The notes under the pieces: generated by a model
Databases searched by the model: none
Seen by the model: only the letters and a program-made list of their open reading frames with translations
What the model was told of the DNA's origin: nothing
Shown here: positions 11,746-22,600 of the stretch, one piece after another
Position numbering within the stretch: the first letter of the stretch is position 1
Layout of the letters: each line of letters starts with the position of its first letter
Position numbers and translations under genes: made by a program
Origin: Volucella zonaria
Taxonomy: Eukaryota > Arthropoda > Insecta > Diptera > Syrphidae
Direction: 5' to 3'
Assembly: GCA_963966105.1 (NCBI GenBank)
Contig: OZ014531.1
Location: 92,817,651-92,881,650 of the forward strand
Length of the DNA: 64,000 nucleotides

Positions 11746-12390
11746 TGGTTATGAAATGTCCTCTTGGATTGTATAAGAGGAGCCAATTTTCCATGATGTT
11801 TTCGCATAATGCAGCCGATATTCCGGAGTTTCAAGCCAAATGTTCGCCTCGAAATTCTTTAAAATTTCTGGCTCATTGGCATAGCCCAAAGATTTAATGT
11901 TGCTGCAAAGAAAATAGTCTAAAATTGATTTTTGACGACAAGACGATCACTAAACTTGGTCTTCAATAAATCCAGCGTGGCACAATCCTGTTGAAACCAC
12001 ATATCGTTCAAGCCCACCAGCTTCAATTTATCCTAGAGAATGTGTTAACATAGAGCGATAGTAGGCTCCATTGGCTATACGGAACTCGCCAGCATCATCT
12101 CGGAAGAAGTACGGCGCAATTACACCTCCGGCATGAAACCCATACCAAAAAAGCAATTTTTTTGTGCACAATGGCTGCTATTGGAATGCCGGATAATCGC
12201 TTGAACAAATGTGGCAATTGTGCAACTAAAACAAAGTCATTAAGCTAAAAATATGCCCGGCTACAGAGAATGATTTTTCAGTGAAAGTCCGAATTGTCTT
12301 CCATCTTCAATACGAAGAGAGCCAAATTATCCAAAGTTCGACATGGTCATTTGGCTTTCACTCTTGAGTCAATACGATCTTATACGGATG
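11746..12390 (-). pseudogene. Mariner-superfamily relic (WCGLW type, copy 2)
   Basis: On minus, pieces match copies at 14.0, 22.3 and 56.8 kb: 'HTSV..RIDSRVKAK' and 'RTLDNLALFVLKMEDN' (12390-12290), 'GGVIAPYFFRDDAGEFRIANGAYY' (about 12155-12070), 'LNDMWFQQDCATLD' with the second catalytic Asp (about 12015-11975), 'RISRRTFGLKLRNIGCIMRKHH' near 11850. Stops throughout. Directly abuts a mariner A fragment, so one inserted next to or within the other. Confidence 0.65.
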
Positions 12391-12399
12391 TATGTATAA

Positions 12400-13900
12400 C
12401 CAAAATACGCCACAGGAACGTTCAAGATGTGCTCATCTTTTGAGAATGGCCTGGAATCAACTGATTGCGGTTTTGGCTTTCCAACTCTTATACAGCTGCA
12501 ACATGGTCTTCACTTCTGGCGTTTTGCTGCCGAAAATTAAAGTTAAAGTGAGTAGCGTAGCGTCTGTGAATTTTTAATAAAAATATGGATTTTTTGTAAA
12601 CCTTTTTGAAGCGTTTACCCTTCCATGATCAAATAGCAGACAATATGGAACATAAAGCCATTGGAAAAGTGGGAAAATCGCTTTTTATTTGTGTCAGAGT
12701 AATCGGCTTTAGTTATGAAATAAAATGGATCTGTGCCTGTTAGTTTTTGAATTATAGTTTTTTCATTATGAATAGGTCTAAGTCGATAATGCTCTTCTAA
12801 GTTTTTTAAAAGCTGAATCTATTTCTGTTGGAAAGAAATGGTATCAAATTGTGTATATTGTTATAAGAAAATCAAGGAGGTCTTCCCTATTTTACTCTAA
12901 AATTTAGCTGTAAGGATATTCCCGAAATTTTGAGGATTTTTATTACAATAAGTATATTTTTATTTAAAACTGGGATGAGTGAAAAAGGATCCCACTCAAA
13001 GGCCAAATACCGGAAAATATCAACCATCTGTTGCTCCGAGCATTGAATATAATGAAATTAGGCCTCTGAAAAACAAACTCTTCGCAAGCAGCTTATTGTT
13101 CTTTCATAAGGATTCAGTCTCTGTACGAGTACATTTAATTTAATAACGAATGAATCAAGATGGCAGATACTATAATATATTACAAGTATATTAGATAATT
13201 GTTTATTTCCTCTTTTGTTTCTTATCTTTGTACAAAACAAAAGCGATGCGCTAATATTATACATTCCCTTTGTTCAACTATTTATGATACAAAGAGAGCG
13301 GAGGCCATTCCACAAGAAAACTTCCAGACATGCTTCATAACATTAGCTTCGAAGCAGAAAATTGAAAGAAAACAAAAAAAAAAAACCTAATTTCAACAAT
13401 TTTATTTCCTTTTCATCGTAAAACTTCGCCTGCACATTTAGGTACATTAATGGAATCTTGTTACCCATTTTCTGTGTTCTTGTAAGTTCTTGAAATTGTA
13501 AGCAAGATGTGCAAGTCAGCAACGCCGAGGAGACAAAGCTTTTGAGTCCTATTAATGCAACTTAAAAGACTTAGGTTGGGCACTCTACGAATTTGCAACT
13601 TTTTGCAGAGCTTGTTATGAATTTACAATTTTTACACCAGACTAAAACTTTTACACTTGCACTCAATGCACCGAATGTTGCCAAACAATCAATAATGAGG
13701 AAATAAATAACAAGAAAAGTTTGTGGAAAAGATTAAAATGTGCGGATAAATGCATATAAGTTATTGCAACATTCTATTTGAAGCGTATCATAACGAGTGA
13801 CCAGATAGCAATTATAGTTTTTCCAATTGTTATGTTGCAGCAGCTGTCAAAGTTACCAATGACATCCAGCTGTCAAAATATTCAGTAAGGTGAGCCATTT
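12400..13900. other. AT-rich, no recognised gene
   Basis: Long A/T runs and short open frames (for example 12392-12577 on +) with no domain, no repeats shared with the rest of the window and no splice-bounded exon that I can support. One TACGAGTA octamer lies at 13124-13131. Confidence 0.4.
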
Positions 13901-13929
13901 CATCATACATCATTTTACGTTTGCCCAAA

Positions 13930-14775
13930 GTGCGGAAATTATTAAAAAGTATTATAGAAATTGTAAATACGTAACGTGAATTTCGTCGTGAGGTCGGTCG
14001 TCATCATGGCTTCAGTATACAGGCAATTCGTCGCACCGTAGAAGAGTTTGAGCGTGAGTATACTCTTTTGCATCTCAAGCCGCCAACCATACAGAGATTG
14101 GTGCGAAAACATATGCGCCGTAGCGGCCAGTATCGAAGAAGACCCAGAACTATCGATTCGGAGCCGATCAGCTGAATTGGGCATCGCCAGAGAGTCACCC
14201 CGGCTAAATTTGTGGTTGGATTTGGGCCCACATCCGTATAAGAGGAGTGCTGAGGCAAGAATTGAAGCCGGACGACCATAATTGGGTGCTGGAAATGTTG
14301 GCCGGAAATCCAGAGATCATCTTCTTGGATGAGCTCCATTTTTAGCTCAGCGGCTATGTCAACAACCAAAATTGCCCTTATTGGAGTGAACACAATCCAC
14401 AAGTATTCGGCCAAGCACCAATGCATCCACAAAGATTAACTTTTTGGTGCGGTTTATGGCATGGCGGCATCATCGAACCTTATTTCTTTCGGAATAAGGA
14501 AGAACACACCGTTACCGGCAATGGTCTCAGGTATAGAGCGATATTAACCGACTTTCTGTGGTCAGAGCTCAACAACGTCGATACATCCGAGATGTGGTTC
14601 TAATAACACGGCGCTACATGCCGTACAAATGGCGCAACGGTTGAAGTTGTTGAGGAGAAATTTGGCAACTGGGTCATCTCACTGCGAGCGTTCATCATCA
14701 ACGATAATGCGATTTTATACCACTCGATTATTTTCTCTGAGGCTACGTCAAGTCCTTCGTCTACGCTAAAAAGCC
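13930..14775 (+). pseudogene. Mariner-superfamily relic (WCGLW type, copy 3)
   Basis: Best readable copy on +: 'RRHHGFSIQAIRRTVEEFE' near 14005 (HTH region), 'LRLVRKH'-type linker near 14095, 'VAASIEEDPELSIRSRSAELG' near 14120-14180, 'ELKPDDHNWVLEML' near 14270, 'FLDELHF' near 14325 (first Asp), 'GYVNNQNCPYW' near 14350, 'RLTFWCGLWHGGIIEPYFF' near 14430, 'TGNGLRYRAILTDFLW' near 14515. The second aspartate is lost: 'EMWF' is followed by a stop where QQDGAT is expected. Inactive. Confidence 0.78.
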
Positions 14776-15009
14776 AAATTTAAAAAAAAAAACCGTTCAT
14801 TTCATTAGTAAACAAGTTAAGACCAAAATACTCTGAAGCGATGGCATTGCAACCTCGGAATGAAACAATATCTTAACATATCTCTGACAATTAGTCAAAA
14901 CTATTTACGCTGCACTAACATATTTAAATGACGCAGACACTTATAAAATGAACCATCATGTTTTTCTATTTTAAAATGTTCCCAAAACCAACACCATATC
15001 ACCTACCAC

Positions 15010-15405
15010 CTATAAAACTCATAGCTGATGCTAATATCACTGGGCCAATTGACACCCTCGAACCCTGGCGTAATATCTTCTGCCTCACTGTATTCTATCG
15101 CTATTTTTACCACTAGTGTTCAGCGGAAGTCGCCAGTAACATTTTGCCCCTTCAAACTTTTAACCGTAATACCCGTTTCGCTATGTATACCGTCAAGCCC
15201 ACTTTCGGACGTACTCTAGAATATCGTAATTCGTTCCTAAGTCGTACAACTCGCTTAGGGAATGCCCTGCCTAGCTCTTTATTTCCTAGTCATTATAACC
15301 TTCAAACATTTAAAACCAACGATCATCGGTACCTCTCTGTCTTTCCTCCCTGATTTTCATTCGCCCGCGCTGTGTGCAAGCATTTTAAGGGTACTTAAAT
15401 CCCCT
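15010..15405 (+). pseudogene. Jockey-like non-LTR retrotransposon, 3' end
   Basis: The last part of an RT protein (LQTFNRNTRFAM, then PTFGRTLEYRNSFLSRTTRL and NALPSSLFPSHYNLQTFK) plus a short 3' UTR. The whole segment is homologous to the inverse of 31126-31540, including the UTR up to GCGCTGTGTGCAAGCATTTTAAGG and TACTTAAATCCC. 5' truncation to the last 0.4 kb is the usual outcome of target-primed reverse transcription. Confidence 0.85.
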
Positions 15406-15409
15406 GGAA

Positions 15410-16451
15410 CTCGCGCAAAGCCTCACACAGCCTTTCCAAATCGAGCTTTCAGAAATAATAAGGCAACCGTTCCTTTGTAGGCATTCTGATTTTCTTGGAT
15501 TAAATCCCACATGCCCTAACTGCGGTCTTAGCTAGTTGCAGCACCAGCTTCAACTTGACCTTGTGCGATTGGAAGGACCTTTCCTCACTTATTTCTTGTT
15601 ACCCTCTCGTCCAAAGAAGTGGAGTTTTTGTACTTGCACCTTCGACTGTAGTTTCTTTTCGCAAAGCGTTCGTCACACATTTCCTTTTCCTTTTTAATTC
15701 AAAAGTCGCGCGTAGATGTAGATGCAGCAATGTTCTCAGTAGAGCGTCCACTTTTTGGTCTACCAGACCTTTTCCAATCCTTGACAGAATTAGTTTCTTA
15801 AAATTTTTTCACCAACCTTTGCATATTTGACTCATTTGGACGATTATTTACAACAAAAAAATCACGAATGTGTTTTTTTTTTAAAGATCCGCCATTTTCA
15901 TAATAACTTTAGTGCGTTATTCCAGCGTGTAACTATCTATGGTTAAAATTCTGCATGTGTCTACTTCACAAATGTCAAAGATGACATAAAAAAAAAATTT
16001 GCGTTCAGAAATTATTCACTACTGACATCTAGGCGAGACTTTTGAAAGACCCTTTCTAATATGTATATCTTTTGAAGTCCACTCAAACTTTTCAGTTGAA
16101 AGGGTTGAACCTTTGCACCACTCTACTCGTAGCAAGGATCATTGGAATCAACAGATTAAGCAAATCGTGGCTCAGCTCTTAAATCCGGTATACATTCGAG
16201 AAAACCATATACCATAGTACGTTTATGATTTTAGTTGTTTAGCTAGTTTTGCATTGAGTCATGACACAATGTTTTCCTAGGTAAACGTTATGAAAACGGG
16301 ATTGGGATCAGCAGTTGCGCTTTCTACCCTAAACTAGTTGCAATCCATACATTTAGTGCATAATTAACTACAATATACAGATACTGATTTATTTATTGAC
16401 CCCCTCATTTTGTCCTAAAACTCTAACAAATTCACTTTGATTTTATTGCAG
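15410..16451 (+). other. Region upstream of b561 exon; presumed intron
   Basis: No recognised gene. Because the exon at 16452 begins inside a codon behind a good acceptor (ttttattgcag), at least part of this region must be intron of the cytochrome b561 gene. The upstream coding exon was not identified. A TACTCGTA octamer is at 16134-16141. Confidence 0.5.
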
Positions 16452-16675
16452 GCGCTACGAAGACGATTCGGACAACGCATGGAATTGTGGATCATGGTTC
16501 GAGTATTTACTTATTGTGATCCTTTCCACGATTCTCCTTGTTGGAGTTTTGGTCCTAACGCTATTCTGGATAATGTTCTACCGTGGAGGGTTCGCTTGGT
16601 CAGATAATCCACAATTGCAGTTTAATTTACATCCAGCTTTAATGGTTGCAGGTTTTGTCACATTCTCAGGATTCT
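16452..16675 (+). CDS. Cytochrome b561 internal exon 1 (of those visible)
   Basis: The acceptor ttttattgcag precedes a split codon, then RYEDDSDNAWNCGSWFEYLL. It encodes the lead-in, TM1 and most of TM2 with the first haem His (NLHPALM). It ends GGA TTC T before the donor gtaagt. Confidence 0.93.
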
Positions 16676-19600
16676 GTAAGTCATAGCAAAAAAATTTCAA
16701 TTTCATAAATTAAACGATCATCGTAATATGTGTACTGATTTATTGCCTTATTTTGTAGCAATTCTCCTCTACAGATTGTGCAGATGTTTGAAACACATCT
16801 ATGTGAAACTAGCGCATATGTTCTTCCATGCCTGCGCCATTCCATGTGTAGTTCTGGGATTCTTGTCTGTGTTCGATTCACATAATTTATCCGAGCCACC
16901 AAAGGAGAACTTTTATTCGCTACATTCCTGGTTGGGATTCGTGACAATGGGTCTGTTTGTATTGCAATTTGTTGTTGGATTCTTCAGGTTAGTGCGGGGT
17001 CACTATCCTCCGTGTGTTTAAGAAAACAATTCAAAACTTCTAATTTCGAATTTCAATTGTTTTCAGCTTTTTGGTGCTTTTGTGTTGTGAAAATGCAACG
17101 TATGGATGCAGAGCGACTATGGTGCCAATTCACGCAAGTTTTGGTTTAGTAAACTTTATGCTGGCCATTGCAACATGTGTGACCGGTCTGGTGGAAAAAG
17201 AACGTGAACTGTCTGTGGAGAAGGATTTAAGGTAAGTTCATTGAATCCTTCAATTATTTGAATATGTTCAAAATAAATTTGTGTAAGGTTTTGTATAATA
17301 ATAACGTCACTGTAATCGGTTTCTTTTTCATTCTTCTTCACACCATCATAGATACGCGTATTACTTTAATTTTACTCAATAAACCTCTTTATGCACCTCG
17401 TTTGGTTGCTAGCTAGACTTTATTCAGCTTTGTCCAGTCTCGCATAGGAAATTGAGTATCGTTACGCCTCTACTAAGGCTTGCTTTTGAATCAAATGTTT
17501 CTTATTCTTATAATCCCTGCCATCTATTGTATATCGTTCTACATATTTGTGTTCTAATTAGATCAATGCCGCTTTCTTTTCCTCTAATCGCCATCGATGC
17601 ATACAGGGCCGAAAATCTTTCAAAGCATTTTTCTTCGACCAAACTAAGTAACACACTAACGATATACAGTACTGTGCAAAACCTAAGCAACCATCTGGAG
17701 TCAGCACTTCATAGTAAATCTTTTCAACTTTCTACCCCACCAAATAAAAAGAAATAGATATATAATGACGTGTAATAGAATACATTTTAAAATTCACAAC
17801 TTTTTATAAAAGGAATAATATTTCAGATTTAACAAAAAACGCAAAACCCAACAAAGTAGTCAAATCGAGCTGTGCAAAACCTAAGCAACTTTGTAATCCA
17901 CTGTGAAAAAAAAATAGCTAACAGTACTTGTCCAGTCAGGTAACACATAAAATGTTGTAAGCTCTGTGTCTTTGATCTTGAGTGATTGTCTTTTAAGTTA
18001 GTCGCATGATTGATATTTTTTAATAATGTCGCGTCAAAGTTACTCTTGTTCTCTTAAACTAAAGATTACACTGGGCAACAATGAAAAATACTCGGACATA
18101 CTGAATAGTGTTTCTTATAGTACTCGACCTGTAGATAACGGGAAAAATAATATTTTGCTCAGGTCACGTACAGCAACCTAACGGCACACACTTTTACATC
18201 TTTGTCAGTTCTAATAGAATCGCACATCGTTTAAATCGATTTTTCTGTTAGTAATTTAAAAAAATTAACTAATTTGCGTAAGAAGAATATTAGAAGTGCA
18301 TTAAAGTGATAAAATGCCACGATCTTGTGGTAATTGTCCAGATTTATTCTGCTATATTTGTGGAGAATTTACACCAAGTTTCCGAAAAAAGACCATTTAT
18401 TGAAAAGCGTTACTTTTCTTATTTTAAATTTAAAATACACCACCGCACCACACATTTGCTGCCTTAGGTGTCACCGACAGCTAACTGGTTGGTTTAACGG
18501 GTCATAAGAGCCCCAGAGTCACACAGATTGTTACTTTTGTTGCACCAATGTGAAGGGATTTTCTTGAAGATCAAAGCATTCCATAAAATATGCAGATGTC
18601 TCTTCTGTAACAAGACCAGAACCTCATACAGAAATTTTGCCGCCTTCCGGACGCCTTTCGGACACAGAAATAAGTTCGTCATATTGTTCAGAAGAAATCA
18701 TGGATGATCCCGAATATGAGCTCCCTACATCTTCTGATGCAGCACATCTCATCAGTCAGATTGAGCTTAATGACCTCGTCAGAGACTTGGATTTGTCAAA
18801 ACAAAAGTCTGAAATACTGAGCTCAAAGTTAAAGCAGTGGAATCTGCTCAAGCCTGAGGTAAAAATGACAGAGTACCGTACTCTACAAAGTGAATTTGTT
18901 CCTTATTTTTCGAAAGCCGATAACTTAGTGTATTGTAATGATATTAATGGCTTAATGCTGTCACTCTATTATGAGCACAAAACCGAAGAATGGCGGCTAT
19001 TCATCGACGCATCAAAGGCTAGTTTGAAAGCTGTATTGCTTCATAATGGTAATAAGTTTCCTTCAATACTTTTAGCGCATGGTGTGAATTTAAAAGAAAC
19101 CTACGATGTTATGAAATTTATATTGGAAAAAATTGAATATAAAAAATATAACTGGTCGATATGTTCGGATTTAAAAGTTGTTGCTCTACTTCTTGGACTA
19201 CAACTAGGTTACACAAAATTTTGTTGTTTTCTATGTGAGTGGGATAGTAGAGCACGATCGGAGCACTTTGTGAGAGTAGATTGGCCTATAAGAACAAACT
19301 TTATTTGTGGAGGAAAAAATATAAGGAATCCTTCTTTGATCGAGCCACAGCGTGTTATTCTACCACCATTACGTATCAAATTGGGTCTTATAAAAAACTT
19401 AGGTATTTTTGTGGGTCCAGACATTAGAAAGCTTATAAAAGATCCAGCTTTCATTCCTACCCTGGATTCATTAGAAAAACAGGTCTGGTGTTCATTTGTG
19501 AAAGTAGCAGAAAACTTCCTAGATAGCAATAAGACTCCAGGTTATGCAGATGATGTAAAGAAAATTCTGGATGCTTATCATAAAATGGGATGCAACATGT

Positions 19601-22600
19601 CGCTAAAACTCCATTTTTTGCATTCTCATCTCGATTTCTTTCCTAAAAATATGGGTGATGTAAGCGATGAGCACGGCGAGAGATTCCACCAAGACATTGC
19701 TGCAATAGGGCAACGGTACCAAGGAAAATGGGACACATCAATGTTGGCAGATTACTGCTGGTCGCCAGAATGCAGATGCTTCCAAAAAAACAACAAAATT
19801 TTACAAGAAATAATATGTTTCGGTAATATTTTTGGTTAAACTCTTAAATTCAAAAAAGCGTTTTCTCACAAAATCCCGATGTGACCTGGCTATTTTATAT
19901 AGTTTTCCTGATTCTATAAACTCCAACGATTACGAATCACATAATTTTATCTCCGAGTAAAAAATATATATTTTTTTTGTTGACCAGTGTTATTGATGAA
20001 TTTAAGTCTCGAGATGCTCAGGCAACATTAGCTAAACGTTACAATACTCGTATTAATAAGTCGATTATTTCACGTTTAATAAAAAAAACAATGTAACAGG
20101 AGTCGTTGAAAGTCAAAATGTCGGTGGTAGGCCGCGTAAGACAACTTGTCGAACGGATAGAAATATTTGTGGTGTAATTAAAAAACAACCGTTCATAAGT
20201 TCAAATGAAGTCGTAAAATTACTTGATTTAAACATTGATGCTAGACGTGCAATTGAAAATAATCTTCGAAGTTACAGGCCCCGTAAAAAACCGATGCTCA
20301 CAAAAAGACATTTAAGGAGCAGGTAATGCAACTATGTAAATTTTTTGAACATAATTCAAACTAAAATCTTTTTTCATATTAGGCTAAATTTTGCAAGAAA
20401 ATACCAACACTGGCCTCCTAAAAAATGGAAAACAGTTCTTTTCGGCGACGAGTCAAAATTTAATTTAATTAATTCTGACTAGATATGTTATGTGAGACGT
20501 CGTAAAGAGCAGCGACTCAATCCTAGATTCTGCACATCCACCGTAAAGCATGGTGGGAGTAGTGTGATGGTGTGGACCTGTTTTTCGGCAGAAGATGTAG
20601 GCCCATTCTACGAAATAGACGGAATCATGGACCGATTCAAATATAAATCCATTCTAGAATCGATAATGCTACGACAAGTGGAGTGGGAAATGCCACTTCG
20701 TTGGATGTTTCAACAGGATAACGATCCGAAACACACATCGAAGTTGGTAAAGGAGTGGTTAGCGGATAGTGGGATTTAAGTCCTTGATTGGCCGGCCATA
20801 TTACCCGACTTGAATCCCATCGAAAACCTGTCAGGTATCCTTAGAAGCCGTGTCGCTGGACAATACTTTTCCAACAGGTCTCACCTATTCAATGCTTTGA
20901 AAGTTGAGTGGGAAAATATATATACAGGATACAGAGGCCTGGTCGTTGCGCCTCTGTTATTCAAAATAAAGCATATTACACAAAATGTTAAAAAAGTTGC
21001 TTAGGTTTTTCACAGCTCAATTTGGCTACTTTGTTGATTTTCGCGTTTTTTTTTTTAAATCTGAAGTATTATTACTTTTATAAAAAGTTGTGAATTTCAA
21101 AATACACTCTATTACACATCACTACATATCCATTTCTTTTTATTTAGTGGAGTAGAAAGTTGAAAAGATTTACCATGCAGTGCTGACTTCAGATAGTTGC
21201 TTAGGTTTTGCACAGTACTGTACCCACACGATTCTACGCCATAGGTAATTTATTTTGGCTAAGCGAGAGAGAGAGTTTAAACACTTTATATCCTTTGACA
21301 CCAAGAGGTAAAGGTTATTCTTTGTTTGTTCACGTAAAAAACTGACTTCGGGTATACAATACCTTTAATTAATTTAGAGTTATGCAGCAAAGACAATAAG
21401 ACGAACGAACAGTCTCAAACTTCGATGATGGGTGGTTTTCGTCACGACGATATTAGAGAACTTGATACCTTTGTAGTTGGCGCAATTAAGAGGATTCCCT
21501 TTTTTCATAATCGGAAAATTATGCCAAGCTTTCGTTGGACAATTTAGAAATTAGCTAAGTCGTAATAGAATATCGATCAACGTCGATTTAAACAGTCACC
21601 GACTACGAATCTTCATATTTACACATCTCTTTTTTATGCGCTCTTCAATTTGTGTTATGTGAGCATTTCCTCTCACATTTTTGAACGTCTTTCTTGTAAT
21701 AATCTTTCAATTTCTTAGATCATATGCTTACTCGTATAAGTAATCTGATAAGTTGTCTAATCTTTTTTTAAAGCGCCGGCAGCTGAGCGGGCATCTTGCT
21801 TTGCTGTACCATAAGCCATATCCTTGGTATTACTCGTATATTAGCCTTATATTGGTGAATTTAACTTTGATACGGATGAAGCGTTCAGATGCATCTAGAG
21901 GTAGATATCTAAGTCGTCCTAATATAATAAATCTCAAGCAAACCAGTCCTGTCAATTCGCAGTTTTAAATCTTCCTTTTGTCGGGCCATCCATTCGTGTT
22001 TGCTGGATTGTAGTGACATTTGCTTCATAGGAACCTAGAGCTAGAACAACAAATAGTTGTTCATCTGAACGTTGTCTTTTATGGCACCTAACGTTACAAG
22101 TGCAGACCCGAAGTACTCGTATGTTGTATCTATTTTGTCTTGCGCTTGGCTTGTCAACGTGGGAATGGTTCATTTGCTGTGGTAAGACAGATACCTCTAT
22201 GCAAATCTAATAACCTAAAAAAGGAGAATTTTTTTGCTATTTGATTTTCCAGTGTTTTATTTTTGATCGCTCACGCGAGATTCATGACATGTGTCTAACT
22301 CAAACATGCTCAGTTATTGTAGTATTGCCATATCATCATGGAAAGACTTACACCCGAAAAACGCTTACAAATTATTGAATTTTCTTATCAAAATTCGTGC
22401 TCTGCGAAAAATATTTTTCGCGAACATCGACCAATTTACGGTCGTCATAATCTACCTGCTGAGCAAGCAATTCAAGCCATAGTGCCCAAATTTCGCACCA
22501 ATTTCGCTCTATCCGACATCAAGCCACCTGCCCGTATGCATACAGTGCATAATGCTGCTGTATCCGTCAGTGTTAAAACCGTGATTTGTCCAATTGTCGC

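Larger units (their letters stand above)
18027..21003 (+). pseudogene. Tc1-A transposase (intron-bearing, interrupted, with stops)
   Basis: It starts MSRQSYSCSLKLKI (18027), is interrupted by the nested element, and resumes at 19993 as IDEFKSRDAQATLAKRYN. A GRPRKTTCRTDR linker lies near 20130, 'RPRKKPMLTKRHLRS' near 20300, then a 60-nt intron (20323-20382). Next come 'WKTVLFGDESKFN' (first Asp, 20430-20465), 'VKHGGSSVMVW' near 20545, 'MFQQDNDPKHTSKLVKEW' (second Asp, 20705-20760), a stop, and 'DLNPIENLSGILRSR' with the glutamate (20810-20850): DD34E, Tc1 type. Breaks: the insertion, a frameshift near 20095, a stop in 'NSD*ICYV' and one after DSGI. Confidence 0.9.
17667..21220 (+). mobile_element. 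Tc1-type element A, split by a nested element
   Basis: The ends CAGTACTGTGCAAAACC (17667) and its inverse (ending 21220) are flanked by TA (17665-17666, 21221-21222). The TIRs are about 230 bp, and each holds a second inner repeat of the end motif, the IR/DR layout. Without the nested 1.92-kb insert (18069-19989 plus TTA) the element is about 1.63 kb, normal for Tc1. It encodes a transposase with a 60-nt intron. Relative B lies at 36519-38201. Confidence 0.93.

Noticed and set aside
19209..19529. 106-codon minus frame inside the CACTGG element
   Set aside because: Shadow of the well supported + frame with conserved motifs.
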